DNA of 64,000 nt from Pomacea canaliculata. Its lineage: Eukaryota > Mollusca > Gastropoda > Architaenioglossa > Ampullariidae. The stretch lies in contig NC_037596.1 of the NCBI RefSeq assembly GCF_003073045.1, positions 6,963,416 through 7,027,415 on the forward strand, in the 5' to 3' direction. The notes beneath the pieces are model-generated. The model was not told the origin of the DNA and searched no databases. It was given only the letters and a program-made list of their open reading frames with translations. The position numbers and the translations under genes are program-made. Shown here in pieces: positions 49,672 through 63,109 of this stretch. Each line of letters opens with the position of its first letter. Positions within the stretch are counted from its first letter, which is position 1.

Positions 49672-49802
49672 AGCTCGACGCAGCGGAAGTTAAGCCTCAA
49701 ACTGCATGGACTGAGCATGTCAGAGCCTGGACTGATGATGTCATGTCTTCTTACTGCTATAACTAACATCACGGAAGTAACTGCAAGTCTGATACTGCTG
49801 AG

Positions 49803-52800
49803 ATGATGAAAGGGAGTGGGATGGCCTGTCCAGCTGCTTTGATGTTTGCGTTTGTGATTCTTATTTTCACAGGTATGTTGATTTTGTCTCTGGCTTTGAT
49901 GTTTTTAAATCTTGTTATAGGATTCGATTTAAACATAATAAAATATAATATATACAAATATTTAAAGTTTTTTTCGTCCATTTTAATAACAGTTTATAAT
50001 CAGTAACTTTCTATTTTTTAACTTAACACCATCATACCAAAGTTTGTTATATTACTTATTTCTTTCGTTGGAGATCGATCATTGAGCACAGCAATTGTCC
50101 ATAGGAACATATACCAGAAGGAGTCTTGTACATTGCCTTCTTGACCCATCTATCAAATGAAATAATACAACATGATTAGCGGCATGTGGGTGGATATGTA
50201 CAGGCGTGTAAAACAGCTGATGGAATTCCCTATGATCAATTCATGTCTAAGAACATACTTAACACATACACTAAAGGTAAAGACTATTGGTAGATTGCAA
50301 ATTAATTACAGCAGCATGAGTGTTATACAGTTGCCGTAGACACAATATCCAATTCAAGTAATAATCACTGTTAAAAATCAATATGCACTTCGAAATATCG
50401 AATCATCAAATAACATTAGAATTAGACAACTAACACAAACAATCACTAAATTTCATTCGTCAATCACTCTCACTGATTGCTAGCTTTCAACAGTTTCTAC
50501 AAGCAATGAGCCTAGGACACAAAATGGCTTAGATATCAGTTCTTGCCTGAGCGCTCAGAGAACAATAAATCCATCCTGTCAGATGTCACAGGATTATTGT
50601 AAGTGTCGAATATGTAAGGTGCTTGGCAACAGCTTGGCTAGTGCAACACTTTTCTTAGTTGTAATAATACAAATTTACAGAGTGACAGCAGTTAGAAAAT
50701 ATCCACGAAGGCGAGAGAGGAAACGTTGAGTTTTGTGACTTCTTCAATAAGCTGTTTGTTGTATGTATTTTATTTATCTATTCTGACTAATAACTGCATG
50801 TATATGGACAGCATCGCTTTAAAGGGTTACTGTCTTCCATATCTAATCAACTGACTTGTCGAAGACAAACAATTCATGTGTTAATTAATTTGTTCTCAGG
50901 TGTGGGTGCACAAGACTGCATCAGCAAGAACAGATAAATTCCTGTGTTTCTCCTTACCAGGAGAGACTTCTTTCACTGACCGGCACTTTCTGTAACAAAG
51001 AACTTTTTACACAGGACATATGCAAGTATGTTAACATTTCCTTAATAAGATTGCATCTTGTTCTCTCTGGCTGACTGTATTTCAGTGTTGAGATTGACTT
51101 ACGATATTGTTTTGGTTTTTTTTATAATAAAAGTAAAAAAACAAAATGTATAACTTCTTATGTACATATACTGTTTATACGGAAATTTAGTTTTCTTTAT
51201 TATATGTTTAACAGTAGAAAACAAAATAAATTAAAACAAAATAAATTAAATTACTATATGTAACATTTCACATCATAAGATCTGTTTTTTTATTAATTTA
51301 AGTTTCTCATAGCAATATATATATATAATAAAAGTAAAGAAACAAAATGTATAACTCCTTATGTACATGTACAGTTTATACGGAAATTTAGTTTTCTTTC
51401 TTATATGTTTAACAGTGGAAAACAAAATAAATTAAAACAAAATAAATTAAATTACTATATGTAACATTTCACATCATAAGATCTGTTTTTTTTATTAATT
51501 TAAGTTTCTCATAGCAATATTGTTTCTCTCAGTTAACTCTTCATGTAGAAAGCCATAATGTTTTCTGTCTGGAAATGTATCTTTGCAGTGATGTAAATGA
51601 GGCCGATCTCTGCCTCACCAGCAATAATGTTCCACGAAAATGCCTTGTAGAAAGTTTAGTGGCTCGAGCCATGGAACGCAGTAAGTTTTCCTTTTTACGC
51701 TCATGTAATTTATAGGCATTAAAGAAGAAGGTGCAAACTGTTCTTACTTTCACACAAGGACGAGGGATATTTTTCTCTAAACTTCGCCGTAGTTTTTGAG
51801 GGAAAATATATAGGATAATACAACTGTGATTGTCACGTTCTCACCTCCCCAGAACGGTTCATTTTCATCCAATGGGAATCTCTGACACAAAACTATGTAG
51901 CAGTTGGAATCAACTACAAAGAAAATCTCCTGAAGTGGCTATTTTATAATTGTTTAAAATAACATACATTACATCTATACTTCTCTTATCTAACAATTCT
52001 CATTTTACATAAAATAAAGTAATTTAACAAACGACCTTAGTAGAAGGCCTAAAACACTCATTTACAGGAGAAGAATGCAAAGTATGATATAAAAGTGTAG
52101 AAGTATGTGACCTCAGTTGACCAGTTTCTTTCTTTCACACAAGGTATGCTGGACTACTATAAAAGGGGTGAGTACAGTAAGCATGTATGGCCACAAGCGC
52201 AAATCTGTGAGACTAATAAATTATTTCAGTATTTTTCTGCAAGTTATAGTAGTTTTAGCTAACATAAATATCTACAAAGATTCAAAACTATGGCATGGAA
52301 GATTTATAAAAAAGTAAAACTGGACACCAAATAATAGCTTTGTTGAAGTATGTTTATCGATACACACACATAAATTTGATAAATTTGGTGATGAAAATAT
52401 GACTGCTTATTGTGTGTGTCTTTACAACATCGATTCTGTTTATTTATAAAAATATAAAATGTACCCTTCTTGCAAGCAGTCTATAAAAGAAGGAAATCTA
52501 GAATGGCATCTGAATATATATATATAAGCACAATAATTTCAACATTTCTCTCTTGGACAGTTTTTCGTTGTACAATGAGTGATTTCCAAGAAAAGTGCTC
52601 CACTACTTCATTCACCGAATCGGGTATATTTTTTTACCCAGCATAATAAGTACAGAGGACATCAACTACTTATACGAGAACATAATCGTATAATTAAAAA
52701 ACTATTTGTAGAATTAATGAAATTGTAAAGCATTATTTAGTATCAGTACAGATCACAAAGATATTGGTTGCTATTATAAAGACTTTATCAACATGAAAAA

Positions 52801-55800
52801 AAGTCATCAGTAAGTCAATTTATATTGTGCATTTGTATGTTTGTTCTTCACATTACGAAAACGGCTACATTTTATCTTTCTTTTTCTGCACTAAACACTA
52901 TCAGCTCTAGTAATATTGTGGTAATACCACAGCTTGAAGCTTTTCATTTTTCATCCAAGATTGTCAAGCAGTTGGTTATGACATGATGCACCCACTTGAC
53001 AAAATTCTCCTATTAAAGGATTTGATTGTTTCCCCTTCCGAAAGATTGATTCTCATATACATAACCCCCTCCCACTATCATACACTGACCCCCCCCCCCA
53101 AACAAAAAATACCCACACACACTAAAAACCAACAGAAAACAAGTATAATACAAACAATTGTTTTCATGATACAAATAATTATTTTTTGTTCCTGTTATAA
53201 TCACTAACGTATGATCTCGTTTGGCATAATTTCAAAGAAAGAGTAAGGACGGGAACAGAATGAACAATTACATCAAAATAGGTAAAATTTAATATTTTAC
53301 ATACTTTTTGTTCATGGGAGACAATCAATACCATGTTATTTTACGTATGTATCAACAAACGATTTCTGTTAATTTATACCTCACCTTCTCCTTCATTTAT
53401 TCCACATAAAAAAGTAATCTCTTAGTAAACAATTTCAGCTACTTTGCACAAAAATCAGCAAAAACCAAAACCAAAAATAGTGTGGAACAATCAACATTCA
53501 TAAATCGAAAACGATACATGTCTATAATAATAACTTTTTTATTTGTATTTCAGTGGAAACTGACTCCACGACCGCGTTTGCAACTCAGGGTAAACACCGA
53601 TATTTCGAATTGCTTACGTGTATATGTGTATATATATATAGATAAATGTTTACCACTCATTTGTACATCAACTCCCTTCTCTGAAATACACATCACAACA
53701 GAGAAAGAGTATTTTTATAGCAATCGACATTTATACACACAAACACCTTTTGTTGATAATGATACAAAAATTTCTGGTCTTTCAGGTACTACTACCCTCA
53801 GGACCACACCTTCATCTACTAGTAAGAGAAACCCTATAACCAGATAAAGAAAATAGGAAGAAATGTAATGGCAGGGTTAATTGGTGTTAATTGATGGCTA
53901 GTCTATTAAAAGCCTCAAATTGTGTCTTTTCACACACTTTTATATTAACTCGCATTCTTTGTCTGTCGGGTTCAGTTTTTATTATCTACTTTCCACTCAC
54001 CTTCCATCGTCATAGAATCTGCAATTTTCATCAGTTGCATGGTTTCGTTGACAATCCAGTATTAAATCCTTTTCAGTAGTCCAAAAGTAGTATTTTTTAA
54101 AAAATTTTGAATGATGACAAATTCTTAATTATTTGAGATAGCTAACTGCTACTCTGTGACTAGTAAACTGTAGTTAAACCCCATAATTCGGACTGCAAGA
54201 AGGGACTCAAGTCACAAAGTAAAACGATAAAGATCAAAAATAAAAATTTAAAAGTCTAAACATCTCAAAAGAATTGTTTTTGTTTGTTTGTTTGTTTCAG
54301 GAGAGACACCCTCTACGACCACAACTTCTACAGGTGAAAGAGATTTTTCTATTATTTTTTTTTACCTATGTATCTACAAAGGAAGTCTGCTCATAAAGAC
54401 CCTACCTTCCCATTCTAAGCTACACACCACAAATTTAAAGCAGAAAACAGAAAAAAATAATCTAAATTATGTCTCAAACGCAATCTGTCGATATTAAAAA
54501 TTGTTTCTATTTCAGTGAGGACTACCTCCACGACCGCTTCTACAACTAAAAGTAAAACTGAATTTTTCAATTCTTTTTCTATGTATAGATAAATGTTGAA
54601 TCTGACATTTTCACCAGCTGCTCGTTCTCGGTGACAATCAAGTATTAAATAATTTTCAGAAGTTAGTAGTAGTTTTTTTCTTATTTTTAATGATAACTTA
54701 TCAGCCGATTATTTTGCGAAAGCTGCTACTCTAGTACTAGTGAATTATATAGCTAAACCCTATAATTCAGACTGCAAGAAGGGACATAAAGAAGTCATAA
54801 AGTAAAACGATAATAACTAAACCAACATTTAAAAAGTATAAATAGCTAAAAATTTATTTTTATTTCAGGAGAGACACCCTCTACGACCACAACTTCCACT
54901 GGTGAAAGCGACTTTTCTATTTCTTTGCATATATATTTACAAACGATATCTTTTGATACAGACCCCACCTTCCTATTCTCAACTTCACCACACCAAAGTA
55001 AAGAAGATAACAGAAAAATAGAATAACTGACAATTAGAAGTCTCAAATGCTATCAGTCGATTATATTTTTTATGCTATTTCAGTGACGACTACCTCCACG
55101 ACTGCGTCTACAACTAAAGGTAAAAACCGAGTTTAGTTATTGCATACGTGTGTATATACAAATGTTTGCTGCTCATGTGCGCATTAACTCTTAGCTGTCA
55201 ACTATTTCTTACAAAAAAGAGAGTAATTTTATAGTAATTGATATACATAGGAAGAAAATGCTTTCTGTCGACAATAATTTTTTTTTAATTTTGTGTTTGT
55301 AGGGAATGTTATCACCACGACCACACCTTCCTCTAATGGTAAGAGAATTTTTAATCTATGTTTACAAATCTTTGAATCTCATTTACATTTTACTTTCCAA
55401 CTCGTATTCACTATCCCTCCACCTTTACAAAAATTTTAAAAAATTATACAAAAACGAAAAAAAGAATGCAATATATACGATTGTTTTTAGGTTATTATCA
55501 GATAAAAAAAAAATTCTGGTTTTTCAGTGAAGGCGCTCCTGACGACTACACTTTCATCTAATGGTAAGATAATTTTACATCTCTATCTAATTAATGTCTG
55601 ATTCTCATATTCTGTTCACCTTTCCTCTCTCATACATCGACCAAAAAAAAAATTGAAAATAAAGAAAAAAACGGAAATTAAAACATGCTCAGAGAAAGTG
55701 AAAAAAAGACAAAACAGTTGAAGTTGATTGTTTTTTTAAATACACTTTTGCTTTCGTGGAGACAATTGATTTGACAACGAGTGAAAGGGACTTTTCTAAT

Positions 55801-56489
55801 TTTTTAAACATATATCTCAAATGTTTACTACTGATTTGTGCACTAACTCCCATTTCATAGCTACCCCTCACAACGAAAAAGAGTAGTTTTTTTAGTAATT
55901 AACATTTATAAAACAAAAACAGTACTTGTAAATAATAAGAAAATAAATTTCTTATGTCGTAGGGAATGTCATCTTCAAGATCACATCTTCATCTAATGGT
56001 AAGAAATGTGACAGGAAGAGAGAGACATATATATATATATTATGTATATCTACACACACACCCCGAAAACATCAAAATAGTAACAATATTGTAATTCCAT
56101 CAAAACTGCTTCTCTTTATCTTTAAAATAAAAACTTTTGCTGCCTGTAAGGAGTTCCATTCTATATAATAATAGAGTGTAGTATAAATATGAATATACTT
56201 CATTATCGGTCTTTGTATTTATGTACACATCATCATTCTAACCAATAAGGTTTTCTAACACTCTCTTCAAAATCTCAAAACTGTCTCTTAGTTTAAGTAG
56301 CTTATACTCTGAATACTATTTCCATTTCTTTTTTTCAGTTACTATCTCTTATCTCTTGTTATCTGCATTAAGCACATTATTTATGTTTCAGGAAAAACCA
56401 ATGATGCAGGTGGTGGCGCTGTAGTCACACGTACCTACCTGGCTCTGCTGCTTATATTTACCATCCTTCTAATGTTTATTTTCATGTAA
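49803..56489 (+). CDS. Gene 6, one 8-Cys domain with nine-exon Thr-rich stalk; one frameshift
   Basis: Signal 49803-49872 (MMKGSGMACPAALMFAFVIL, then IFTG); domain 50900-51025, 51589-51680, 52561-52623; stalk 53554-53589, 53786-53821, 54301-54333, 54516-54551, 54869-54901, 55084-55119, 55303-55338, 55528-55563, 55963-55998; last exon 56392-56489 (RTYLALLLIFTILLMFIFM and stop). Stalk exons read like GETPSTTTTST and VTTTSTTASTTK, dense in Thr/Ser as in O-glycosylated mucins, each 33 or 36 nt and phase 1-1. The first domain exon is one base short between QDC and HQQEQINSC, which shifts the frame. All else is open (about 255 residues if that base is a sequencing error). Either a recent null allele or an assembly error. 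Confidence 0.75.
50900..52623 (+). CDS. 8-Cys domain module, gene 6
   Basis: Exons of 126, 92 and 63 nt. After the frameshift the cysteine spacing follows the family: C-x15-C-x9-C-x8-C-x9-C-x15-C-x8-C (SCVSPYQERLL, FTQDIC, ADLCLTSNNVPRKC, RCTMSDFQEKC). The first exon is 126 nt against the expected 127 for this phase. Confidence 0.75.
51124..51520 (+). repeat. 201-bp tandem duplication in gene 6 intron
   Basis: Two nearly identical copies, 51124-51324 and 51325-51520, with no exon inside. Both contain AACAAAATAAATTAAA and CACATCATAAGATCTG. Confidence 0.9.
54301..55119 (+). repeat. 568-bp duplication of a pair of stalk exons in gene 6
   Basis: Exon pairs 54301/54516 and 54869/55084 have the same spacing (568 bp apart). 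They code GETPSTTTTST twice and V-TTSTTASTTK twice. Confidence 0.85.
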
Positions 56490-59290
56490 CCCGTGGAGTT
56501 TATGTTTCCTGTTTAAACCTATGAACACCAACTTTCTACACATTGCATCAATAGCAAGCGTTTTTGTTTTGTTTTGTTTTTTTACTTTGGCTGTGAGAGA
56601 GAGTAAACAAATACAATCTCACCTGTTTCTCGAATACATTCCTATTTAATTTGTTGAATTAATCATTGATAGCATTGTGATATCTTTGTTTAGAAATATT
56701 TTTTGCACATTAGATCTTTATGCCTTGCGGATTTTATTATTGTTTCCTGTTTGTCATTATTAACTTTATTTAATATATCGCTGGTTGTACATTAATAATT
56801 AAGGATGGATTCGTGAAGCCAATTCACATTTTATCTGCACTTATTGCACTGGAAATTTTATTATTGATATATGCATCTTGTGTTTAATAAGTATTTTGCT
56901 CTCTTTTAATGTTTGGCAAAATCTAGAAAATTTGACACTATAATGAATTGCAAGCATGTCTGTCACAAATGTCATCCTTTTTGCCTCAATATGATCTGAA
57001 AGTAAAAATCTGAAAGATTTTTGCATGTCATTCATCAAATGCATTGTTGTCGCATGAATATGCTACCGCTGCACTGTCCCTTATGTTAAGCAATGCTGCT
57101 GTGAACATCAAGGGAAGGGACAGAACTCTTCGAGCTGGTCATTTCTATTTCTTGTCTCCCCTTACGTTAACTTTCGCGCAGACATAAAAGCGAGTAAACA
57201 CAAACACTATCTAGCATTATAATAGTTGTAATAAAAACTTTAATAAAAATACCATTTAATAAGCACATTTTACTATTTATTATTTCAATTTGATCAAACT
57301 TTTTTCTAATGCTTTTTTAAGGATTTGTTCATTTGAGTGGATGTGTTTTGGGTTTTAACTTGTTTATTCAAAATTTCTTTCAAAAAGTGAAATAAACTTG
57401 TTCCGTTAGCGTTTGTTGCAAGCATTGGTATAGATGATGCTCTTGTGACTAGTGAGAGAAGAAACGAAGTGGCGGTCTTCTGAATAAAGACAGAAACGTT
57501 TCAATCGTTTTATTAGCAACAAATTTACGAGAAACACCAGTTTGTGACAAGTGTTCCACATTTAACATAAGATGAAAATGCAGGTCTCATGTGTATGTAT
57601 AGATACTTCCGTATACTCTCTCTTTCTATCTTATTGACACTCAATTCTAGATTCCGTTGAACAATAAAGAATTTAACTAAACGACGATTATCCTAAAAGC
57701 ATTTTTTTCTGCAAGAAAGTGATAGCTTCTTTAACCACTAAAATGATTTGCTTTGCATCATCATCGTCATCGTCATCGTTATCGTCGACGTCGTGGTTTT
57801 AAAAATATCTTAGTAGATAGTGAACAGAACACTCTTAACTAATCGCTTCATGTGCCAGTTATATTCATTCGCTGTAGTTGAAAATATATATATTCTATAC
57901 ATATCTTTCAACATGTGCTGATCAGTCGTCTTCTCTTTTTTAAAAGAAAAATACTCCTAGGCTGAAGCACTAGTGCTAAACAATAACAAATAATAATAAG
58001 AAGAAGAAGATTTACACATGGCCTTTGTTCAGCAGGAACAGGACTCAAATCGCTGTACAGTAACAAGAGTTTACTTGTACTTGTACTGCGTGCTTCACCT
58101 TCTAAAAGACAAGCTCAGTCCATGCACAGGAAGATCAAATAAAAGTTTCAATGAAGAAATAAAACACAAAGATAAAGAGGTGATGTAAAACAACAGCACA
58201 TAATGTGGCTATTGTCTGTATCTCTTAGGAGCAATGAATATCTGAGTAGGAATTACCATGCAGATAAAAAGTCATCTGTAACCAGTTAGCTTAAAAGTTC
58301 TTTTTCTTGTCAATATGTATTATGTACATTTTATATATGTACATCGCAACTCTGCCCCAGTGAGAGGCCTGCAACTTGCATGTCGCATTTAATACTAAAG
58401 TATTAAGGAAACAAAATTATCGTCGTCAAATGCAAAACCTTCGTCTCAACTCAGAAGATAGTCTTCATTTGCTAAATCCGATAAATCGTCTGCAGTATAA
58501 ACGATAGCAAATCATCTTTAAAGTTGCTACACATACACTACACTACTCTTTTAAACAAATAATAATTTAAATTAAACCACATTTAGTACAACTATCTATC
58601 AACTATAGCAGATATCTTCTCTTAAATCGTTTTCCATACATGATGATAGTGTTTCGACCAATTACCAGACTACCAGAGCTTTGAAAGTGTTGGGGTTAAT
58701 TAATTATTCACGCAGGAAGGATGACTAACATCTGACCGTCTGAATGTATTCCATCGATGGATTTGCACTGCTTCCCTTCAGTCGGCTTGTGAGCTCATTA
58801 TAATTTGTATAAGTGTCATTCTGCAGGCAAACCTATCAATATCAACACACACACTCACACGTACACACGATCTGAAAGACACGATGCAAATTTTGTTGTC
58901 CTTTGAAGATTTAATTATGAAATTTTGCTGTCAGTCAAACTCTTTGTCTCTGGGCGAAAATGAACGTTCCTTCAGATGTTTGACAATTTTTATAACGAAG
59001 AGTATGATGCCACTGACTTCCTTCAACAATTGTAAAATAAAAATGTCAGAAAAAATATATTATTGTTAAAAATAATAATAATGTTTATTTATTTCTATAG
59101 CGCTGTTTCTCACTAGTAAAGGTGGATTAAAAACGCTTTACAAAACAAAAAACAATAAAACACTCAAACATAATAATAATAGATTCTGGTCTCATAAACA
59201 ATAACAAAAAAATAATAGCCGAATTCTAGCAATAAGATCATCAGGTTAGTTTTACAATCACTGAGAAATAGTCAGTCTGTGAGTCTTACT
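56490..59290. other. Intergenic region between genes 6 and 7
   Basis: No gene seen. It holds a TCA/TCG tract (57752-57795) and copies of the flank found before gene 6. At 59078-59170, minus strand, there is a SINE/LINE-type tail (AAAGCG, CAGCGCTATAGAAATAAATA, ATT run). Confidence 0.5.
59078..59170 (-). repeat. SINE/LINE-type 3' tail fragment
   Basis: Same motif class as 6655-6735, in the opposite orientation and ending in an ATT run. Confidence 0.45.
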
Positions 59291-59301
59291 CCCTCTCTGT
59301 C

Positions 59302-59309
59302 TATAAATA
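59302..59309 (+). promoter_or_regulatory. Proximal TATA box of gene 7
   Basis: TATAAATA lies 142 nt upstream of the ATG, matching gene 6 in position and context. Confidence 0.6.
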
Positions 59310-59443
59310 TCTCACAGCTTCCACTCAATTTGCATCGGACTGCGCATGTCAGAGCCTGGACTGATGATGTCATGTCTTCTGACTGCTATAACTAACATCT
59401 CGGAAGTAACTGCAAGTAAACCTCGGAGTCTGATACTGCTGAG

Positions 59444-62082
59444 ATGATGAAAGGAATAGGAATGGCCTGTCCAGGTGCTTTGATGTTTGCGTTCGTACTT
59501 CTTTCTTTAACAGGTAAGCAGTTGATATGTCTTAATCTTGTAACAACAGGGCCTCCATTTTGTTATTTTGTTGTAAAGGCAAGATTGGCATTTCAATTAT
59601 AAGAACATCATATTTACAAACTCTAACTCCAGTTTATACTGTAGTTAACACAGTAACTCGATACTAGACAGCTTAAGCTTCTTCCTCTCTTCTATCATTC
59701 ATGTTTCAGGGGAAGCTACAATGACAACTGTTTCTAGTTCTACAACTTCCAAAACACCTAAAAATCAAGCAGGACAAGGTACAAAGCAATGGATAATATT
59801 TGTTTGTTTACTTTGCTATCAGAATGTACAACAGTTTCTCGTATAGCCATTGTTTTATTGTACTCTTAATCATCTACCTTAACTGGATGTCTCTGGCAGA
59901 AGAGAAGGATTTATAAAAGACATCAGCCAAGTTACTTTTGCTCAGTTCTGTCTCTATTTTTTTCCCAGCTCAAATACAACAGCTTTGATATTTTAAAGAT
60001 TTCAAACCCTTTGGTTACCATAATTTTTGCCGAAAACCCTTCCGTTTTAATAATATATTTGGAGACAAGATAATGTTACCTTTACTTTAAAAATGTTTGA
60101 AGGACTTAAAAAAACAACTATGTCTTTATTATGAATTGAAGGAAAGAAAGAATACGCTGCTATGATAGAAGCTGCCTAGTAATTGACTTTTAAAAGGAAT
60201 AATTCACCAATATTAAAAAAATGCATAGATTTTTTTCTTAGGCTATGGTTGGTTTGCTGGTAGTAGCTGGGACATATTACTATTTTAGCATCAAGAGGGG
60301 ATAAGGGTCCTTCACAGGGTAGAAGGGTCCTTCACCAGCACACACACAGAAAGAGATCTATAAGCAGTAGTTTACATGAAAAATAAATAGTTAAGCCAAT
60401 CTATGAACAATGTGTTCATGTATTCAATTCCCCAAACGAATTCACAGCTGTTTAAAGGAGACCAATAATTTACTTCTCTTCAACTCTTTGTAAGTGGAGG
60501 CATAAAGAAAAAAGGAGATTTTGACAGCTTCAGTTGTCGTCGTCGTCGTCGTCGTCGTCGTCATCATCATCATCATCATCATCATCGAGTTTAGTCTCAC
60601 GTTAACCAAGATAGCTATTCAAACCGGAAGAGAGGACTCTTCTCTAAGTGTATCAAGGCTTCACACTTCTCAAATCTTATCAGCTTATTTCCTAAATGCA
60701 TCATCTTGATGAATAGAAGTGATATTGGATTCATACGTTTAATCATTATTAAGGTTATTATGGTCAAAACCATTTAGGCCTTGAAAGAGCCTTAATTTAT
60801 CTGGGATTGATATATAGCTTGAAGAATTATTGTTGTGACGACGACTCTAATCACATTGTGGATGGCATGTGATATAGAGTTTATCATAAATTTTACAATT
60901 TAGGACGTGGGATACATCTAAGGGTAGAAACGACTTAACTTGTTGCTTTTATATTTATATATACAGTCTTAAAATGCTTCTACTAATTTGTGCATTAATT
61001 CCCAACTTTGAGCTACCTCTCACAATAGAAAAAAGAGTAATCTCACAGTCATGGACATTCACAAGTCGCAAATTCATCTGTCGGTAATGATAACTTTTTT
61101 CCCTTTTGTTTAGTGAAGCCTGTTGTCACGACCTTTTCTACTTCTAAGGGTAAACACGACTTTTCTGATTGCTTATAGATATATATATCCTTAAATTTTA
61201 CTGCTAATTTATGCATCAAGTTCCAACTATCAGCTATGTCTAACAGTAGAAAGAAAGTAATTTTACAGTAATCGGCATTCATTAAACGCAGGCGCCTTCT
61301 ATCAATGATGAGATAAACAAACTTTTCTGGTTTTGCAGGAAATTTAACCATTAACACCACATCTTCATCTAATGGTGAGAGATTTAAATTTATTTATATC
61401 TACAAGTGTCTGATTCTGATAAGCACATAAGCTATCTACTCTCATACACCGAAAAAATTAGGAAATAAACATACACGGAAGATGTGAAGAAGAAAAGTGT
61501 AATATAAAAGATTGTTTTCAGTCTACGTATTTTTATGTTACTGTTTCTGTGGCAATCGATGTTAATATTATTCTACTTAGAATTGATATGTCTCTTTCTG
61601 CTGTTGTTTCTTTGGGGGAATGTCTAAATAGAATATAAACATCGATATGTAAATATGAAGGCAACATGGTTTACAACATCGGAGAAGCTTGAGTGTCGAT
61701 GAAGGTTCATAATCCTGTTAAATCAAAAACCCAAAACAATATGGCAAAGCGAAGCAGTTACTGGATGAAAGTGTTCACGGGAAGAAACGAATAGAAACAA
61801 GCAGAGAAGAACAATCCAGAACAGAGGAGAACGGCGCAACAAACATCACAGATAGATAAAATACACTAAAACTCCATTAAAAGAAAACAAAACGACAGAG
61901 AACTAGCCCCCTATAGCTAGTTAGTCGAAGGGACATAACTCTACCATTGTTATACTTTAATAAACCAGAAATTACATGTTTCTGCTTCAGGGAGGAACCT
62001 TGGGACAGGAGCCGCTTCGGTTGCTCAAGTCTTCATGTTTCTGTTAGTGAAGCTCATGTTCATCTTGACCCTGGAGCTGTAG
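59444..62082 (+). CDS. Gene 7, stalk-only family member without the 8-Cys domain (intact)
   Basis: Exons 59444-59513, 59710-59778, 61114-61149, 61339-61374, 61991-62082 splice in one frame to 100 residues. The signal peptide MMKGIGMACPGALMFAFVLL (then SLTG) is nearly that of gene 6. Exon 2 reads GEATMTTVSSSTTSKTPKNQ and is followed directly by two stalk exons (VKPVVTTFSTSK, GNLTINTTSSSN). The last exon ends AQVFMFLLVKLMFILTLEL and stop, most like the tails of genes 1 and 2. No cysteine-domain exon was found in the introns. The predicted mature protein is a short Thr/Ser/Lys-rich GPI-type peptide with an Asn-glycosylation site (NTT). It might be a released mucin-like peptide or a remnant gene. 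AATAAA at 62148. Confidence 0.78.
60535..60587 (+). repeat. TCG/TCA trinucleotide tract
   Basis: Regular (TCG)n followed by (TCA)n in intron 2 of gene 7. Confidence 0.85.
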
Positions 62083-62147
62083 ATTGCCATTGGTGCGTGC
62101 CATGTGCCTTACGAAAATAATCTTAACGGTCTCCTGACTGCAGCTTG

Positions 62148-62153
62148 AATAAA
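62148..62153 (+). terminator. polyadenylation signal of gene 7
   Basis: AATAAA 65 nt after the stop codon. Confidence 0.55.
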
Positions 62154-62608
62154 ATTTTTAAAATATTTTTTTTTTGTTTACGATCATTGTATCATTCGTT
62201 TATAGATGGTAAAACTTTTGTATTGACTTTTGGACAATATTTTATGCTATAAGATTTGTACAGCGAAATGTTACTAGACATAAACTGGATAAGACTTTAA
62301 GTATAATAAACTACATTTTTCGAGTGTAAGAATAGAAAAAGAAGATTTAAAAAATGCATTTAAAAGATAATATATCGATGTAACTATTAGAACTAACACA
62401 CACACACGTGAAAAGTAATTTTGTTACACATTGCCAGGTGACAGGTTGTTGACCATTTTTGACACAGTATAAATCTGATTGATATTGTACGTTGGAATAA
62501 ATTGTTTCTAAAATTCCTTCATCAATGACACTTTGTTGTTGTGTTTCCTGTGTCATTCATGTTGTTGCTGTTAAAACCTGCTGTATGACTGGAGAAGCAA
62601 TATATGTA

Positions 62609-62615
62609 TATATAA
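62609..62615 (+). promoter_or_regulatory. TATA motif in conserved upstream block of gene 8
   Basis: TATATAAAGGGGC followed by CTTGTCTCCCTTTATATTCG, like the blocks before genes 4 and 5 (CTTGCCTCCCTTTAAAT). About 1.38 kb upstream of the gene 8 ATG. Confidence 0.4.
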
Positions 62616-63109
62616 AGGGGCTACAACTCCTTCGCTCTAAAACCCTCTTGTCTCCCTTTATATTCGTTGATGTGATGTGAGAAAAAGAAGACTAACGAAC
62701 ATGTGTCAGCTTCAGCATCTTTGTCAACAGCAACAACATCAGTGACAGCCAAAGATTCAAGGATTTTTTGCATTGCATGATCATAGTCTAAATATCATTC
62801 TGTGTAGGTAATTTTTAAAGCATTTTAAATTTATAATTTAATAATTTTATGGTATAAAAACACTTAAATTTGTGTACATTTGTCCATGTGTTTGTTTGTG
62901 CCTGCGCACGTGTGTTTGTGTTGACATATATTTGTAAGCATATATATATATGTGTTTCTATATACAGTTGCATGTATGTTGTTATTTCTTTGTGTGCTTA
63001 TGTGTTTATTTTTCTGTGTGCGTGTGTGTTCTTAACGTGTTCGTGTGTTTTCATCTATATGTGAGCATGTTTCATTATGTATGTTTTTTATTTATTTTCA
63101 ATGTGGATG

